Shown piece by piece: positions 47,631 to 56,779 of a stretch of DNA of 57,211 bases (position 1 is its first letter; each line of letters starts with the position of its first letter). The position numbers and the translations under genes were made by a program. Source of the DNA: Rhodobacter sp. (GTDB lineage: Bacteria > Pseudomonadota > Alphaproteobacteria > Rhodobacterales > Rhodobacteraceae). The notes beneath the pieces were generated by a model. It was given only the letters and a program-made list of their open reading frames with translations, was not told where the DNA came from and did not search any database. Where the stretch lies: positions 1-57,211 of the forward strand of contig JADCEF010000012.1 in NCBI GenBank assembly GCA_020250445.1, written 5' to 3'.

Positions 47631-50004
47631 TGGCAAACACCCTCAGCAAAGCGGCCGGCGCGATGCGGGCCAGCCGCAGCACCGGGATCAGGCTGGCCAC
47701 CCCGGCGGCCAGAAGGGCAATGCCGCCAAGCCGCGCCAGGTCGCCCGGAAAGACCTCCATCGGCAGACGCCATCCGAAGGCCGCCACGTTGACCACCGCC
47801 AGCAGCACCCAGGCCAGCGCCAGCCCCAGCGGCAGGGCCGCCATCAGCGTCAGCGCGGCCAGGAGCAGCGTGCGGGCAAAGTCCAGCAGGGCCAGCCGCG
47901 GCCGGGTCAGGCCCATTGCCCAGACCGGGGCGACCTGCGGCAGGCGCAGCCCCGACAGCGTCAGCAGGCTGGCGAACATCGCCAGCCCCGCGATGCCCAG
48001 CGTCAGCACATTCAGCGCGGCGGTTACCGCGAAGGTCTGCTCGAACACCTGCAGGGACAGCGCCTTGAGGGTGGCCTGATCCACCACCGCCCCGTCCGGC
48101 AGGCCAAACTCCGCACCCAGCGCGGTCGCCAGCGCCCTGGCCCGGTCCGGGTCCACGCGCAGGCCAAAGCGCAGCCGCGGCGTGTCGGGAAAGCGGGCCA
48201 TCAGGCCTTCGGGCGCCATCAGCACCTGCGGCCTGGGGTTGCCATAGTCGGAATAGACGCCGACCACCGGCAACGGCCCGCCCGGCAGGTCCACCGCATC
48301 GCCCAGGGCCAGTGCTTCGGCGCGGTACAACTGTTCGTTCACCATCAGTCCCTGTCCGGCGGCAATCCGGCCCCAGACATCCGGCAGGGCGGTCAGCAGC
48401 GGCCAGTTGTCGCGATAGGTCGGATGATCGGTGATCCCGTAGGCCTCGCCGGGGCGGCCGAACAGCGGTGTCTCGGCACTCAGGATCGGCAGCACCGCAT
48501 CGGTGCGGGGGGCCAGCCAGGCCTCCAGCCGCCGCGCTTCGTCGGCAGAGCGGGCGGTGACGTACAACTCTGACGCCAGCCGCTGATCCAGCCAGCCCAC
48601 GAAGGTCTGGCGAAAGCTGGACACCATCGTGCCGACCCCGATGTTCGCCGCCAGGGCCAGCAGCAGTGCCATCAGCGCCAGCGACAGGCCCGGCACCTGC
48701 TGGCGGGTATCGGCCCAGAACCACTGCACCAGCACCCCGCGCGCCATCCGCCCGCCAAGACCGGTCACCAGGATCAGCCCCAGCGGCAGGCACAGGGCGG
48801 CCCCGACCAGCAGGGCCGCAAGCCCGCCGAAACCGGCGGGCAGGCCGGTGCCGAAGGCCAGAAGGCCCGCCGACAGACCCAGCAGCGCGGCCCCCGCCAC
48901 CCCCTGCCGCCACAGGCTGCGGGCCGAGGCGCGGGCCCAGGCGCGCGGCTGCGCCGGGGCCAGCAGCGGCAGATGCCACAGCCGCCACAGGCTTTGCCCT
49001 GCGGCCAGCAGCGTGCCCGCCATCGCCATGCCCAGGCCCGCCAGCCACCACCCGGGGCGCAACGACAGCGTGCCGGTCACCTCGGCCCCGTAAAGCCCGC
49101 GCAGCGTGGCGGCCACATCCGGCAGCAGCGCCGCCGCCACCAGATAGCCAAGGCCAATGCCGATCATGCCTGCGGCCAGCGCCAGCACCAGCAGTTCCAG
49201 CAGGACCAGCCCCATCATCTCGCGCGCCGAAAGACCCAGCGCGCGCAGCGTGCGCAGCATCGCCCGGCGCTGCTCGAACGCGAGGCCAATGGCGGAATTC
49301 ACGATGAACAGCCCCACCGCAAAGGCCAGAAAGCCAAAGGCGGTCAGGTTCAGATGAAAGCTGTCGGTCAGCCGCGCGATGTCGGTGCCGTCATCGGGGG
49401 CCCGGCGCACCAGCCCCTGCGGCAGGGGACGGTCCGGCTGTGCCCCCGGACTGACCAGCAGATACGACAGCCGCCCCTCCATCCCCAGCAGGCGCTGCGC
49501 CACCCCGATATCGGTCAGGCCCGTTCCGGGCGGCAGACCGGGGTCTGTCCGCAGGGCCGGCAGGCCGTCCGGGCGCAGCCCTGCCGCCGTTTCGGGGTTG
49601 AGATAAAGCCGCCCGCCGCCGGACAGGAAATCGGCAAGATCGGCCCCGGAGCGCAGGGGCACAGATGTGGCGCCGGCGGGCAGCGTCAGCGGGTCGATAC
49701 CCAGAAGGCGCAGGTCCTTTGCCGGCAGACGCCCCTCGACGACGGGCGACACCTTCCACCCGTCGCGGCGCAGCGCCACATAAAGGTCCTGCGCAACCGG
49801 CCCGCCATCCTGTGACACGATCCGCTCTATGCGGTTCTGCCCCAGCACTGCGGCGGCGCGGTCATAGCTGGCGCGGGCTTCGGCATTGATCGCCTGTACC
49901 CCCGACCAAAGCGCTGTCGCCAGTGCCAGCCCCAGCATCAGAATCGCCAGCTGCACCGGATGGCGCAGCCAGTGCGACAGCAGCGCAGACAACCCCGCCC
50001 TCAT
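47620..50004 (-). CDS. FtsX-type ABC transporter permease
   Basis: 794 aa with two FtsX domains. One TM at the N-terminus (LAILMLGLALATALWSGVQAI), a long periplasmic region, three TMs around residues 250-400, a second periplasmic domain, and three TMs at the C-terminus (AALNVLTLGIAGLAMFASLLTLSGLR...). MacB/LolC-like export topology. Coupled by 4-base overlap to its ATPase and by 11 bases to the AttH-like gene. TAG stop. Confidence 0.88.
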   Translation of the reverse strand: MRAGLSALLSHWLRHPVQLAILMLGLALATALWSGVQAINAEARASYDRAAAVLGQNRIERIVSQDGGPVAQDLYVALRRDGWKVSPVVEGRLPAKDLRLLGIDPLTLPAGATSVPLRSGADLADFLSGGGRLYLNPETAAGLRPDGLPALRTDPGLPPGTGLTDIGVAQRLLGMEGRLSYLLVSPGAQPDRPLPQGLVRRAPDDGTDIARLTDSFHLNLTAFGFLAFAVGLFIVNSAIGLAFEQRRAMLRTLRALGLSAREMMGLVLLELLVLALAAGMIGIGLGYLVAAALLPDVAATLRGLYGAEVTGTLSLRPGWWLAGLGMAMAGTLLAAGQSLWRLWHLPLLAPAQPRAWARASARSLWRQGVAGAALLGLSAGLLAFGTGLPAGFGGLAALLVGAALCLPLGLILVTGLGGRMARGVLVQWFWADTRQQVPGLSLALMALLLALAANIGVGTMVSSFRQTFVGWLDQRLASELYVTARSADEARRLEAWLAPRTDAVLPILSAETPLFGRPGEAYGITDHPTYRDNWPLLTALPDVWGRIAAGQGLMVNEQLYRAEALALGDAVDLPGGPLPVVGVYSDYGNPRPQVLMAPEGLMARFPDTPRLRFGLRVDPDRARALATALGAEFGLPDGAVVDQATLKALSLQVFEQTFAVTAALNVLTLGIAGLAMFASLLTLSGLRLPQVAPVWAMGLTRPRLALLDFARTLLLAALTLMAALPLGLALAWVLLAVVNVAAFGWRLPMEVFPGDLARLGGIALLAAGVASLIPVLRLARIAPAALLRVFANER

Positions 50005-50657
50005 GTGATTCGCCCGGCAGACAGGGTGACGCGCCGGTCCAGCCGCCCGGCCAGGCGCGGCGAATGCGTGACCATCAGCAGCGCCGCCCCGGTTTCGGCC
50101 ACCAGCCGCAGCATCAGGTCCAGCACCGCGTCGCCGGTCGCCTCGTCCAGATTGCCGGTCGGCTCGTCGGCCAGCACCAGCTGCGGGCGCGCGGCCAGGG
50201 TGCGCCCGATCGCAACGCGCTGCTGCTGGCCACCCGAAAGCTGTTCAGGATAGCGGCCCATCAGGGCGGAAAGCCCCAGAACCTGCGCCAGCTGCGCGGT
50301 CCAGGCGGGGTCATGACGGCCCGCCAGCCGCGCCTGAAACGCGAGGTTGGCCGCGACATCCAGCGACGGGATCAGGTTGAACTGCTGGAACACCATCCCC
50401 ACCGTGCCCCGGCGCAGCCCGGCGCGCACCGGATCGCCCGCGGTCGTCAGGTTCACGCCGGCAAGCTCGACCCGGCCCGCATCGGCCAGGTCCAAACCGG
50501 CGGCCAGATGCAGCAGCGTGCTTTTGCCGCTGCCCGATTCCCCGGTCAGCGCAAGGCTGGTCCCGGCCTGCAGCGCCAGGTCGATCCCGTCCAGCACCGT
50601 CAGGGGGCCTTCGCCCGTGGCATAGGTTTTCGTCACAGCGGTCAGGGTCAGCAGCAT
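50001..50657 (-). CDS. LolD-like ABC transporter ATP-binding protein
   Basis: 218 aa from ATG 50657 (MLLTLTAVTKTYATGEGPLTVL); GGAGG precedes it. Walker A GESGSGKST, Q-loop FQQFNLIPSL, signature LSGGQQQRVAIGR, Walker B LVLADEPTGNLD, and switch His in MVTHSPRL. Typical of LolD/MacB-type ATPases. First gene of the unit; its stop overlaps the permease ATG. Confidence 0.92.
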   Translation of the reverse strand: MLLTLTAVTKTYATGEGPLTVLDGIDLALQAGTSLALTGESGSGKSTLLHLAAGLDLADAGRVELAGVNLTTAGDPVRAGLRRGTVGMVFQQFNLIPSLDVAANLAFQARLAGRHDPAWTAQLAQVLGLSALMGRYPEQLSGGQQQRVAIGRTLAARPQLVLADEPTGNLDEATGDAVLDLMLRLVAETGAALLMVTHSPRLAGRLDRRVTLSAGRIT

Positions 50658-50927
50658 GCGGCCTCCGTCATCGGGAAGAGATGTAGCACGCTGGCCGGGC
50701 AAGAACACCCGGGCCGGGCCGGATGCAGGCGGTTCGGTGCCCTCGGTGCCGTCATGCGCCCGATTGCGGCCGCGTGACCGGACCGGCCGAAGGATGGCTC
50801 CGCTTGCCCGCAGACCACCCGAAGGCACCGGTCGCGATGCAGCAGTCCGGCCCGACCCGGCAGATTGACGGACCTTGGTTGAAGCCGGGCAGGATCGGGT
50901 TGCGGATCATGGCTGACCCAGCCCGAT
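50658..50927. other. Intergenic stretch
   Basis: About 270 bases without a gene; must hold the LolD-like gene promoter. Confidence 0.4.
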
Positions 50928-50961
50928 GGGGGCGATTTTTCTGCGAAAAATCGTCGCCCCC
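50928..50961 (-). terminator. Possible terminator hairpin after the Gfo/Idh gene
   Basis: Arms GGGGGCGATTTTT (50928-50940) and AAAAATCGTCGCCCCC (50946-50961), 3-base bulge. The A/T part is in the stem, so it is not a textbook terminator, but it starts directly at the stop codon. Confidence 0.5.
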
Positions 50962-50962
50962 C

Positions 50963-52096
50963 TCAGGCCAGCAGGGCCTGCGCCTCGGCCGGGCTCAAGG
51001 CTGCGGGGCGGGTGCAGGTGGTCTGCAGGGTCACGAACTGCCCGGTCGCACCCGATTGCAGCACGGCTGTCATCACCTCGACCCCGTGCAGCGTGCGGTC
51101 CAGCGAACAGCGCTGGTCGCGGCCCGCGATCAGGGCCGCCGCCATGTCGGCCAGCCCGGCGGTGCGGTAATTGGCCAGCGGGCCGTGGCCGGGATGGTCC
51201 TGATTGGGCCGGCCGAACGGATGGTCCCAGGGCGCAACCGCCCCGATCCCGCTATCGCGCCCCGCCCATTCCACCGTGCCGCCGAAGAAGTTCGGATCAG
51301 GCACGAACAGGCTGCCTTCGGTGCCGTAAAGCTCCATGTTCACCCGCTTGTGTGCCCAGACATCCCAACTGGTGGACAGGGTCACGGTGGCCCCATTGGC
51401 AAATTCCAGCAGGGCGTGGATGTTTGTGGGCGTCTTCACCGGAATGATCTGCCCGCTGCGCGGCTCGGACGTGATCCTGCGCGTGGTGCTGGCGGACGAG
51501 GTCAGCGCCCCCACCCGGCGGACCGGCCCGATCAGGTTGATCAGATTGGCGATGTAATAGGGGCCAAGGTCCAGCATCGGCCCGCCGCCCGGCAGAAAGA
51601 AGAAATCCGGGTTCGGGTGCCAGTGTTCCATCCCGTGGTTCATCACGGCAGCGCTTCCGGCGGTGATCGTGCCGATGCGCCCTTCGTCGATCAGGGCACG
51701 CGCCTGCTGGTGGGCACCGCCCAGAAATGTATCGGGCGCGCAGCCCACGCGCAGCCCCCGCGCTGCCGCCAGATCGCGCAGCGCCAGCCCGTCGGCCAGG
51801 CTCAGCGCCAGCGGCTTTTCCGAATAGACATGCTTGCCCGCCTGCAGGATCGCCTGCGAGACGGCGAAATGTGCGTCCGGAACGGTCAGGTTGATCACCA
51901 CGTCCAGTGTCGGGTTGGCCAGCAGATCCTCGACCGACTGCGCCTGCACGCCGTATTCCGCCGCGCGGGCCCGGGCCGCCGCCATGTTCAGGTCGGCCAC
52001 CGCCCGCACCTTCAGCCCGCGAAACAGCGGGGCCAGCCGGAGATAGGTGGTCGAGATATTGCCGCATCCGATGATGCCGATGCCGAGTGTGTCCAT
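50963..52096 (-). CDS. Gfo/Idh/MocA-family sugar dehydrogenase
   Basis: 377 aa. NAD-binding IGIIGCGNISTTYLRLAPLF at the N-terminus, EKP motif VYSEKPLALS, and a C-terminal domain with GGGPMLDLGPYYIANLINLIGPV. ATG 52096 is preferred over GTG 52102: AAAGGGG lies about 9 bases before the ATG. Its start lies 2 bases beyond the stop of the isomerase gene. Likely oxidises or reduces a sugar handled by the adjacent decayed sugar-uptake genes. Confidence 0.85.
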   Translation of the reverse strand: MDTLGIGIIGCGNISTTYLRLAPLFRGLKVRAVADLNMAAARARAAEYGVQAQSVEDLLANPTLDVVINLTVPDAHFAVSQAILQAGKHVYSEKPLALSLADGLALRDLAAARGLRVGCAPDTFLGGAHQQARALIDEGRIGTITAGSAAVMNHGMEHWHPNPDFFFLPGGGPMLDLGPYYIANLINLIGPVRRVGALTSSASTTRRITSEPRSGQIIPVKTPTNIHALLEFANGATVTLSTSWDVWAHKRVNMELYGTEGSLFVPDPNFFGGTVEWAGRDSGIGAVAPWDHPFGRPNQDHPGHGPLANYRTAGLADMAAALIAGRDQRCSLDRTLHGVEVMTAVLQSGATGQFVTLQTTCTRPAALSPAEAQALLA

Positions 52097-52098
52097 TG

Positions 52099-52848
52099 TC
52101 ACAGCCCCTTTGCCGCCTGAAAGGACCGGCGGGCAAAGCGCGCATGATCCGACGGGTTGTCATGTTCCACGATGAAGACATCGCAGGGCGTCTGCCGCAA
52201 TTGGGCCATCAGCGCCGTCCACGGCACCGTGCCTGCGCCCAGATCCGCCCAGCCGTCTTCACCGGCGTTCTGACCGGCAGGTGCTATGTCCTTCAGGTGC
52301 GCCGCCGTGATGCGGGGGGCATATCTGGCAATCCAGGCGGCCGGGTCGGCGCCGCCGCGCACCACCCAGGCCGCGTCAATCTCCCATTCCAGGTCCGGCC
52401 CGCCTTCAAAGATCAGGTCCTGGGGCACCTGACCATCCGGCAGGGGGCGCAGTTCGAAATCGTGATTGTGCCAGCCAAAGCCAAGGCCGGCGGCCCGGAT
52501 GGGCCGGCCCGCAGCCTGCAGGCGCGCGCCGAAGGCCCGCCAGCCTGCGGCATCGGTCGGGCGGTCGTCCGGCATCAGGTAGGGGCAATAGATGCGGCCG
52601 ATGCCAAGGGCGCGCGCAATGGCCAGAACCTTGTCCGGCGCTGACTCGATCTGGGCCAGTCCGAAATGGCCCGTGGGCATGGCAAGGCCGCTGTTGCCAA
52701 GGGCGGCGGTCAGGGCGGCCACCTGCGCGTCATCGGCGTAAAGCGCGCTGTAGCCTTCGACGGCGTCATAGCCAAGCTCGGCCAGCATCGCCAGCGTGTC
52801 GCCAAGCGGCGGGAAATTGCGCGATGAGTAAAGCTGATAGGACAGCAT
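52099..52848 (-). CDS. Sugar phosphate isomerase/epimerase-type TIM barrel protein
   Basis: 249 aa of the AP-endonuclease-2/xylose-isomerase-like fold. MLSYQLYSSRNFPPLGDTLAMLAELGYDAVEGYSALY and metal-site stretches GFGWHNHDFEL, EWEIDAAWVVRGG, AAHLKDIAP and FIVEHDNP are typical. One base separates its start from the mannosidase remnant stop. Coupled to the dehydrogenase; such pairs act on cyclitols or unusual sugars. Confidence 0.85.
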   Translation of the reverse strand: MLSYQLYSSRNFPPLGDTLAMLAELGYDAVEGYSALYADDAQVAALTAALGNSGLAMPTGHFGLAQIESAPDKVLAIARALGIGRIYCPYLMPDDRPTDAAGWRAFGARLQAAGRPIRAAGLGFGWHNHDFELRPLPDGQVPQDLIFEGGPDLEWEIDAAWVVRGGADPAAWIARYAPRITAAHLKDIAPAGQNAGEDGWADLGAGTVPWTALMAQLRQTPCDVFIVEHDNPSDHARFARRSFQAAKGL

Positions 52849-54126
52849 TCAAGGCTCCTGCGGTTGGTGCGCGCCATGGGGCGCGAAGTGAAGATCGGTG
52901 ACGGTGAAGCGCGGGGCGGGACCCGGCGCTTCGGGGACGAAGGCGATGGGGGCATCCTGACCGGGCATCAGCGCCAAGGCATTGTGCGAAAAGCGCCCGG
53001 GCCGGTCTGCCTGCGGCACCACGAAGGATGCGGGATGACCTGCCGTCAACCCAATCGCCCAGACCCCCGGCGCGGCAGGGATGCGGTGGGTGATCTTTGG
53101 TGTCTTCAGATCATGGCCCCTCCACGGCTGCGGCGCATGGATATCGCGGCCCGGGGCGGTGCCGTCCGCCCCCTGCCTGTCGAAAGCCCGAACCTCGTCC
53201 GCCCCCAGCGCATCAGCGGGTGTCCGGTTGGACCCGCGCGCGGGAACCGTGTAGCCGTTGACGCGAAAGCCGAAGGACCGGCCCGCTGCATCGGCCTGGC
53301 TGGCCAGATCACGACGGCGCAGCCCGATCCGGCGTCTGGCCGTGGCGGTGCCCGCCGTGATCGCCGGATCATGCGGCACCTGCGCGCCCAGTCCGGCAGG
53401 CCACCACAGTCCGGGGACCGTTATGCGGAACGCCAGCCGGGCAACGCCACCAGCACTTTTCGCTTTTACGTCACAAATACAAAATGTTGCGCGGATTTTT
53501 TCATAATCTGTATCAACATCTGCCCGCATCGTCACCGCGCCATCCGCATCGGTCCGGGTCACCCGCATATCATCATTCCGGGGCCCCTTCGGCGCCAGCG
53601 CGATGCGACCGCAGGGGCCAAAGGGTGCCCCCGCAAGGTTCCGGTCCCAGCCGAAATCGCACTGCACCTTGTGCAGCATGTTGCCGTTGGCATGGGGGCA
53701 GCCCCCGTCATGACAGGGCAGGCGGAACGGCAGTGCCGCCTGCAGCGCATCTGCCGCCCGCAGGTTGGACCGGAACAGGATGCGGATCTCGTTCCGGCCC
53801 GCGCGCAGCCCCGCCGCACCCGCCCGGTACCGGCGAAAGACATTGGCCGCCGAAGGTCCGGGGTAACCGTTCAGCGTGATTCCTGCCACTGTATCCGGCC
53901 CGTCTACCGCAATATCGGCGGCGGTGCCGTTATGGTCTGGCCGCCCTGCGCCCACCCGGTCGCGCGCCGCCGCCTGGCGCAGGCCGTCTTCGTTGCGCCC
54001 CCGGCAGGGGTCCGGGATCACCCCGGCCCTGCGCCGGGCACTGATCGCGTTCCCCGGCAGCGCCAAGGGGATGCTGTGCGCCCCGCTTTCTTCCGAAAGC
54101 GTCCAAAGGCCGGAAGGATCGGTCAT
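52849..54126 (-). pseudogene. Beta-mannosidase (GH2) with its catalytic core deleted
   Basis: An open frame of 425 aa with both ends of a GH2 beta-mannosidase, which is normally about 800 aa. N-terminal sugar-binding domain: NVFRRYRAG, GRNEIRILFRSN, NGNMLHKVQCDFGWDRNLAGAPFGPCGRIAL, LWWPAGLGAQ and SFGFRVNG (RGSNRTPADALG). Then comes an abrupt jump, near residue 325, to the C-terminal domain (ITHRIPAAPGVWAIGLTAGHPASFVVPQADRPGRFSHNALALMPG). The (alpha/beta)8 domain with both catalytic glutamates is missing. Unusual replacements elsewhere (GRNEDGLRQAAARDRV, HDGGCPH) indicate further decay. An AT-rich patch lies at about 53450-53520. Confidence 0.85.
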
Positions 54127-54128
54127 CG

Positions 54129-54850
54129 TCAGATCCGTTGTTCGGTCGCATCATCAAAGAACGATGCCGTGGACATGTCCACAGGCAGATGAACCTGCAT
54201 GCCCGGTTTCAGTCGGCGCTCCACCGGCAGGCGTACGGAAATCCGCCGATGGTCCACCGTGAGCCATGCCAGATTGTCCGCTCCCTCAGCGCGTCGATCC
54301 CCGCTGCGGCGGGCGGGCTGCGCCTTGGGTCAGGGTCGTGGCGCAGGTCCGGGTGTTCGGGCCGCAGCCCGGGGATGGTCTTGGGCCGGTCCGGAATGGC
54401 CCCGCTTTCCTGCCCTGCAAGATCAAGGATGTGCGCGCCGCGGCCGAAGACGCGGCAGCCGTTGATGGCGGCCCCCGGCAGGGAATTCATCGACGGAACG
54501 CCGGTGAACGCGGCGACACACAGCTTCGCGGGGCGATTGTGGATTGCCGACGGCGCGCCCGGCTTGCGGTCCGGCAGCGGCCCGATCCGGTAAATTTCTG
54601 CTGCCCGGTCCGCCCACCTGTCGATGTCATCCCTTGGCATCTGCCGCGCCCCAACGGCTCTGCCTGGGTCACGGTCCTGTCCCGCGTCCAGATCTGCCCG
54701 TCGGATAGCCCAAAAGCCCGGCGATGCAGGACAGCAGAGTCGATTTCCCGCAGCCCGATGGCCCCGCAAGCCGGATGAAGTCGCCCGTGTCAACATCAAG
54801 GTTCAGCGATGTCCACATCGGGACGGCAGCAAAGTTCAGTGTCGGGTCTC
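54129..54850 (-). pseudogene. Sugar ABC transporter ATPase (MalK/UgpC-type) remnant
   Basis: Fragments in several frames. A Walker A region ([14 protein letters not shown]) at about 54,725-54,765; RPAKLCVAAFTGVPSMNSLPGAAING in the middle, corresponding to the MalK segment YxRPANLFVAGFIGSPxMNFLPG; GLRPEHPDL; and the end MQVHLPVDMSTASFFDDATEQRI before the stop at 54129. The signature and Walker B region is lost. Three bases separate its stop from the mannosidase remnant start, so the original operon order is visible. Confidence 0.8.
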
Positions 54851-55300
54851 GGACGGGCGCGGAATGCCTGTCGGATCAGCCCTTGACGGCACCCGCGGCG
54901 ATGCTGCACGCGAACAGTCTGCCGGAGACGGATCAGGTGATCAGCGCAACCAGCCCCGTCCGCATGCGCGGCCCTGAGCAGCCTATCCGGAAGCCGGGCG
55001 AAGTGGTTCCGGAACAGCGGTGCCGCAATCGGCATGCCGAAAACCGTGTGGACAAGGATCAGGCCCCGCAGCGTGCCATGACGCCCGGTGTCGCGCAGCA
55101 GGATCACACAACCGGGTGTCTGGCCAAGGCGCATCGCCCTGCCCAAAGGGCCGGGGTTCTTTCCCACATGACCGGCGATTCGCCCGCCCGCGTGATCAAG
55201 CGTTCTGTGGCAGCCCGCGTCGCCGCTGCAGGGCGTCCCGACGGGCCTTTTGACGGCTCCGCCACGGCGATGACATCGGTTCCGGGGCCGCAGGCTGCGG
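54851..55300 (-). pseudogene. Sugar ABC transporter permease (MalG-type) remnant
   Basis: LRGLILVHTVFGMPIAAPLFRNHFARLPDRLLRAAHADGAG matches the EAA-loop region of MalG-type permeases (LVHTVFGMPI, RAARVDGAG). In another frame the sequence ends FACSIAAGAVKG followed by a stop, a typical C-terminus. At least one frameshift and internal loss separate them. Upstream neighbour of the ATPase remnant. Confidence 0.75.
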
Positions 55301-55540
55301 GCTGCGCATCGGTGCGGGGTTTGACCTTGCCGCCAGGGCAGCGATCCGCTTTCTGAAACTGTCAAGCCGTGAGAGGATCGTGGCGAACGGGGACGTCAGC
55401 CGGGGCGGCACCTGTCTGGCGCGCGCGGTCACGGACGTGACCGAAGGCAGGCAGCCGGATGCACCGGCCGGCATCCGGACGTGCCCGACGACACAGGCCG
55501 GATGCCCCGGCCTGACTGACATTGAGGAAGGTTGACACCC
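55301..55540. other. Intergenic stretch before the M24 peptidase gene
   Basis: About 240 bases. Likely eroded remains of the sugar operon plus the promoter of the plus-strand gene. No gene is supported. Confidence 0.4.
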
Positions 55541-56725
55541 ATGGATATGCCGCAGTCCCGCCCCACCGCCTATCCCACGCCGGATCTGGCGCGGATCGAC
55601 CGCCTGATGGACGCGGCGGGGCTGGAGGCCCTGGTCGTCACCTCCCGGCACAATGTGCAGTATCTGCTGGGCGGATACCGGTTCATCTTCTTCAGCGCGA
55701 TGGATGCCATCGGGCACAGCCGCTATCTGCCGGTTGTGGTGTACCGGCGGGGCGGGGCAGATACGGCCGCCTATATCGGCAACAGGATGGAAGGTGCCGA
55801 ACATGCCAACCATCCGTTCTGGACACCCACCGTCCTGCCGGTTTGCTGGGGCAGTGTGGACGCGGCAGAGGCGGCGGCGGCCCATCTGAAGAAGATCGGC
55901 GTGGCGCGGGGGCGGATTGGGATCGAGCCGGGCTTCCTGCCGGTCGATGCCTGGCAGGTGCTGGCGGGGGCGCTGGGGGCGGACCGGCTGGCGGATGCGA
56001 CGGGCATGCTGGAACAGATGCGGGCGATCAAGACCCCGGCAGAGCTGGACCTGCTGCGGCAGGCGTCCGAGCTGATCACCGATGCGATGGGGGCCACCAT
56101 GGCGGTCGCTGCCGAGGGCTGGAACAAGCACCGCATCATCGAGGAATTGCGCCGCCAGGAAACCCAGCGGGGCCTGCATTTCGACTATTGCCTGCTGACG
56201 CTGGGGGCCAGCCACAACCGGGCAGGATCGCAGCAGGCCTGGCAGCCGGGCGAAGTGATGTCGATGGATTCGGGCGGCAATTATCGCGGCTATATCGGTG
56301 ATCTGTGCCGCATGGCCGTGCTGGGAGAGCCGGATCCGGAACTGGTCGATCTGCTGGCCGGGATCGAGACGGTGCAGCAGGCTGCCTTTGCCAAGATCGC
56401 GCCGGGCGTGCCGGGCGGGGACCTCATTGCCGCCGGAGAGGCGGCGCTGAAGGCACAGCCTTCGGCGGCGTTCACCGATTTCTTTGCCCATGGCATGGGC
56501 CTGATCAGCCATGAGGTGCCGTTTCTGATGACGAACCATCCCGTCGCCTATGAGGGGGTCGATGCGGCCCGCCCGCTGGAAGAGGGCATGGTCCTGTCGG
56601 TGGAAACAACGATGCTGCACCCCACACGGGGGTTCCTGAAGCTGGAGGATACCTTGGCGGTCACCGCGACGGGATATGAGATGTTCGGGGACCGTGGCCG
56701 GGGCTGGACCCGGGGCGGGCAGTGA
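55541..56725 (+). CDS. M24-family Xaa-Pro aminopeptidase-like protein
   Basis: 394 aa. The N-terminal creatinase/prolidase domain (IDRLMDAAGLEALVVTSRHNVQYLLGGY) is followed by a pita-bread domain with metal-ligand regions MSMDSGGNYRGYIGDLCRM (two Asp), FFAHGMGLISHEVPF (His), VLSVETTML (Glu) and FLKLEDTLAVT (Glu). All appear present. ATG 55541 follows GAGGAAGG at 55524-55531; the TTG at 55532 is less likely. Could hydrolyse Xaa-Pro dipeptides or a related amide. Stands alone. Confidence 0.88.
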   Translation: MDMPQSRPTAYPTPDLARIDRLMDAAGLEALVVTSRHNVQYLLGGYRFIFFSAMDAIGHSRYLPVVVYRRGGADTAAYIGNRMEGAEHANHPFWTPTVLPVCWGSVDAAEAAAAHLKKIGVARGRIGIEPGFLPVDAWQVLAGALGADRLADATGMLEQMRAIKTPAELDLLRQASELITDAMGATMAVAAEGWNKHRIIEELRRQETQRGLHFDYCLLTLGASHNRAGSQQAWQPGEVMSMDSGGNYRGYIGDLCRMAVLGEPDPELVDLLAGIETVQQAAFAKIAPGVPGGDLIAAGEAALKAQPSAAFTDFFAHGMGLISHEVPFLMTNHPVAYEGVDAARPLEEGMVLSVETTMLHPTRGFLKLEDTLAVTATGYEMFGDRGRGWTRGGQ

Positions 56726-56779
56726 TCTGACCGCCACAAGACACTGCTGCAGGTCCGGCACGACTGAACAGGGTGGTGA

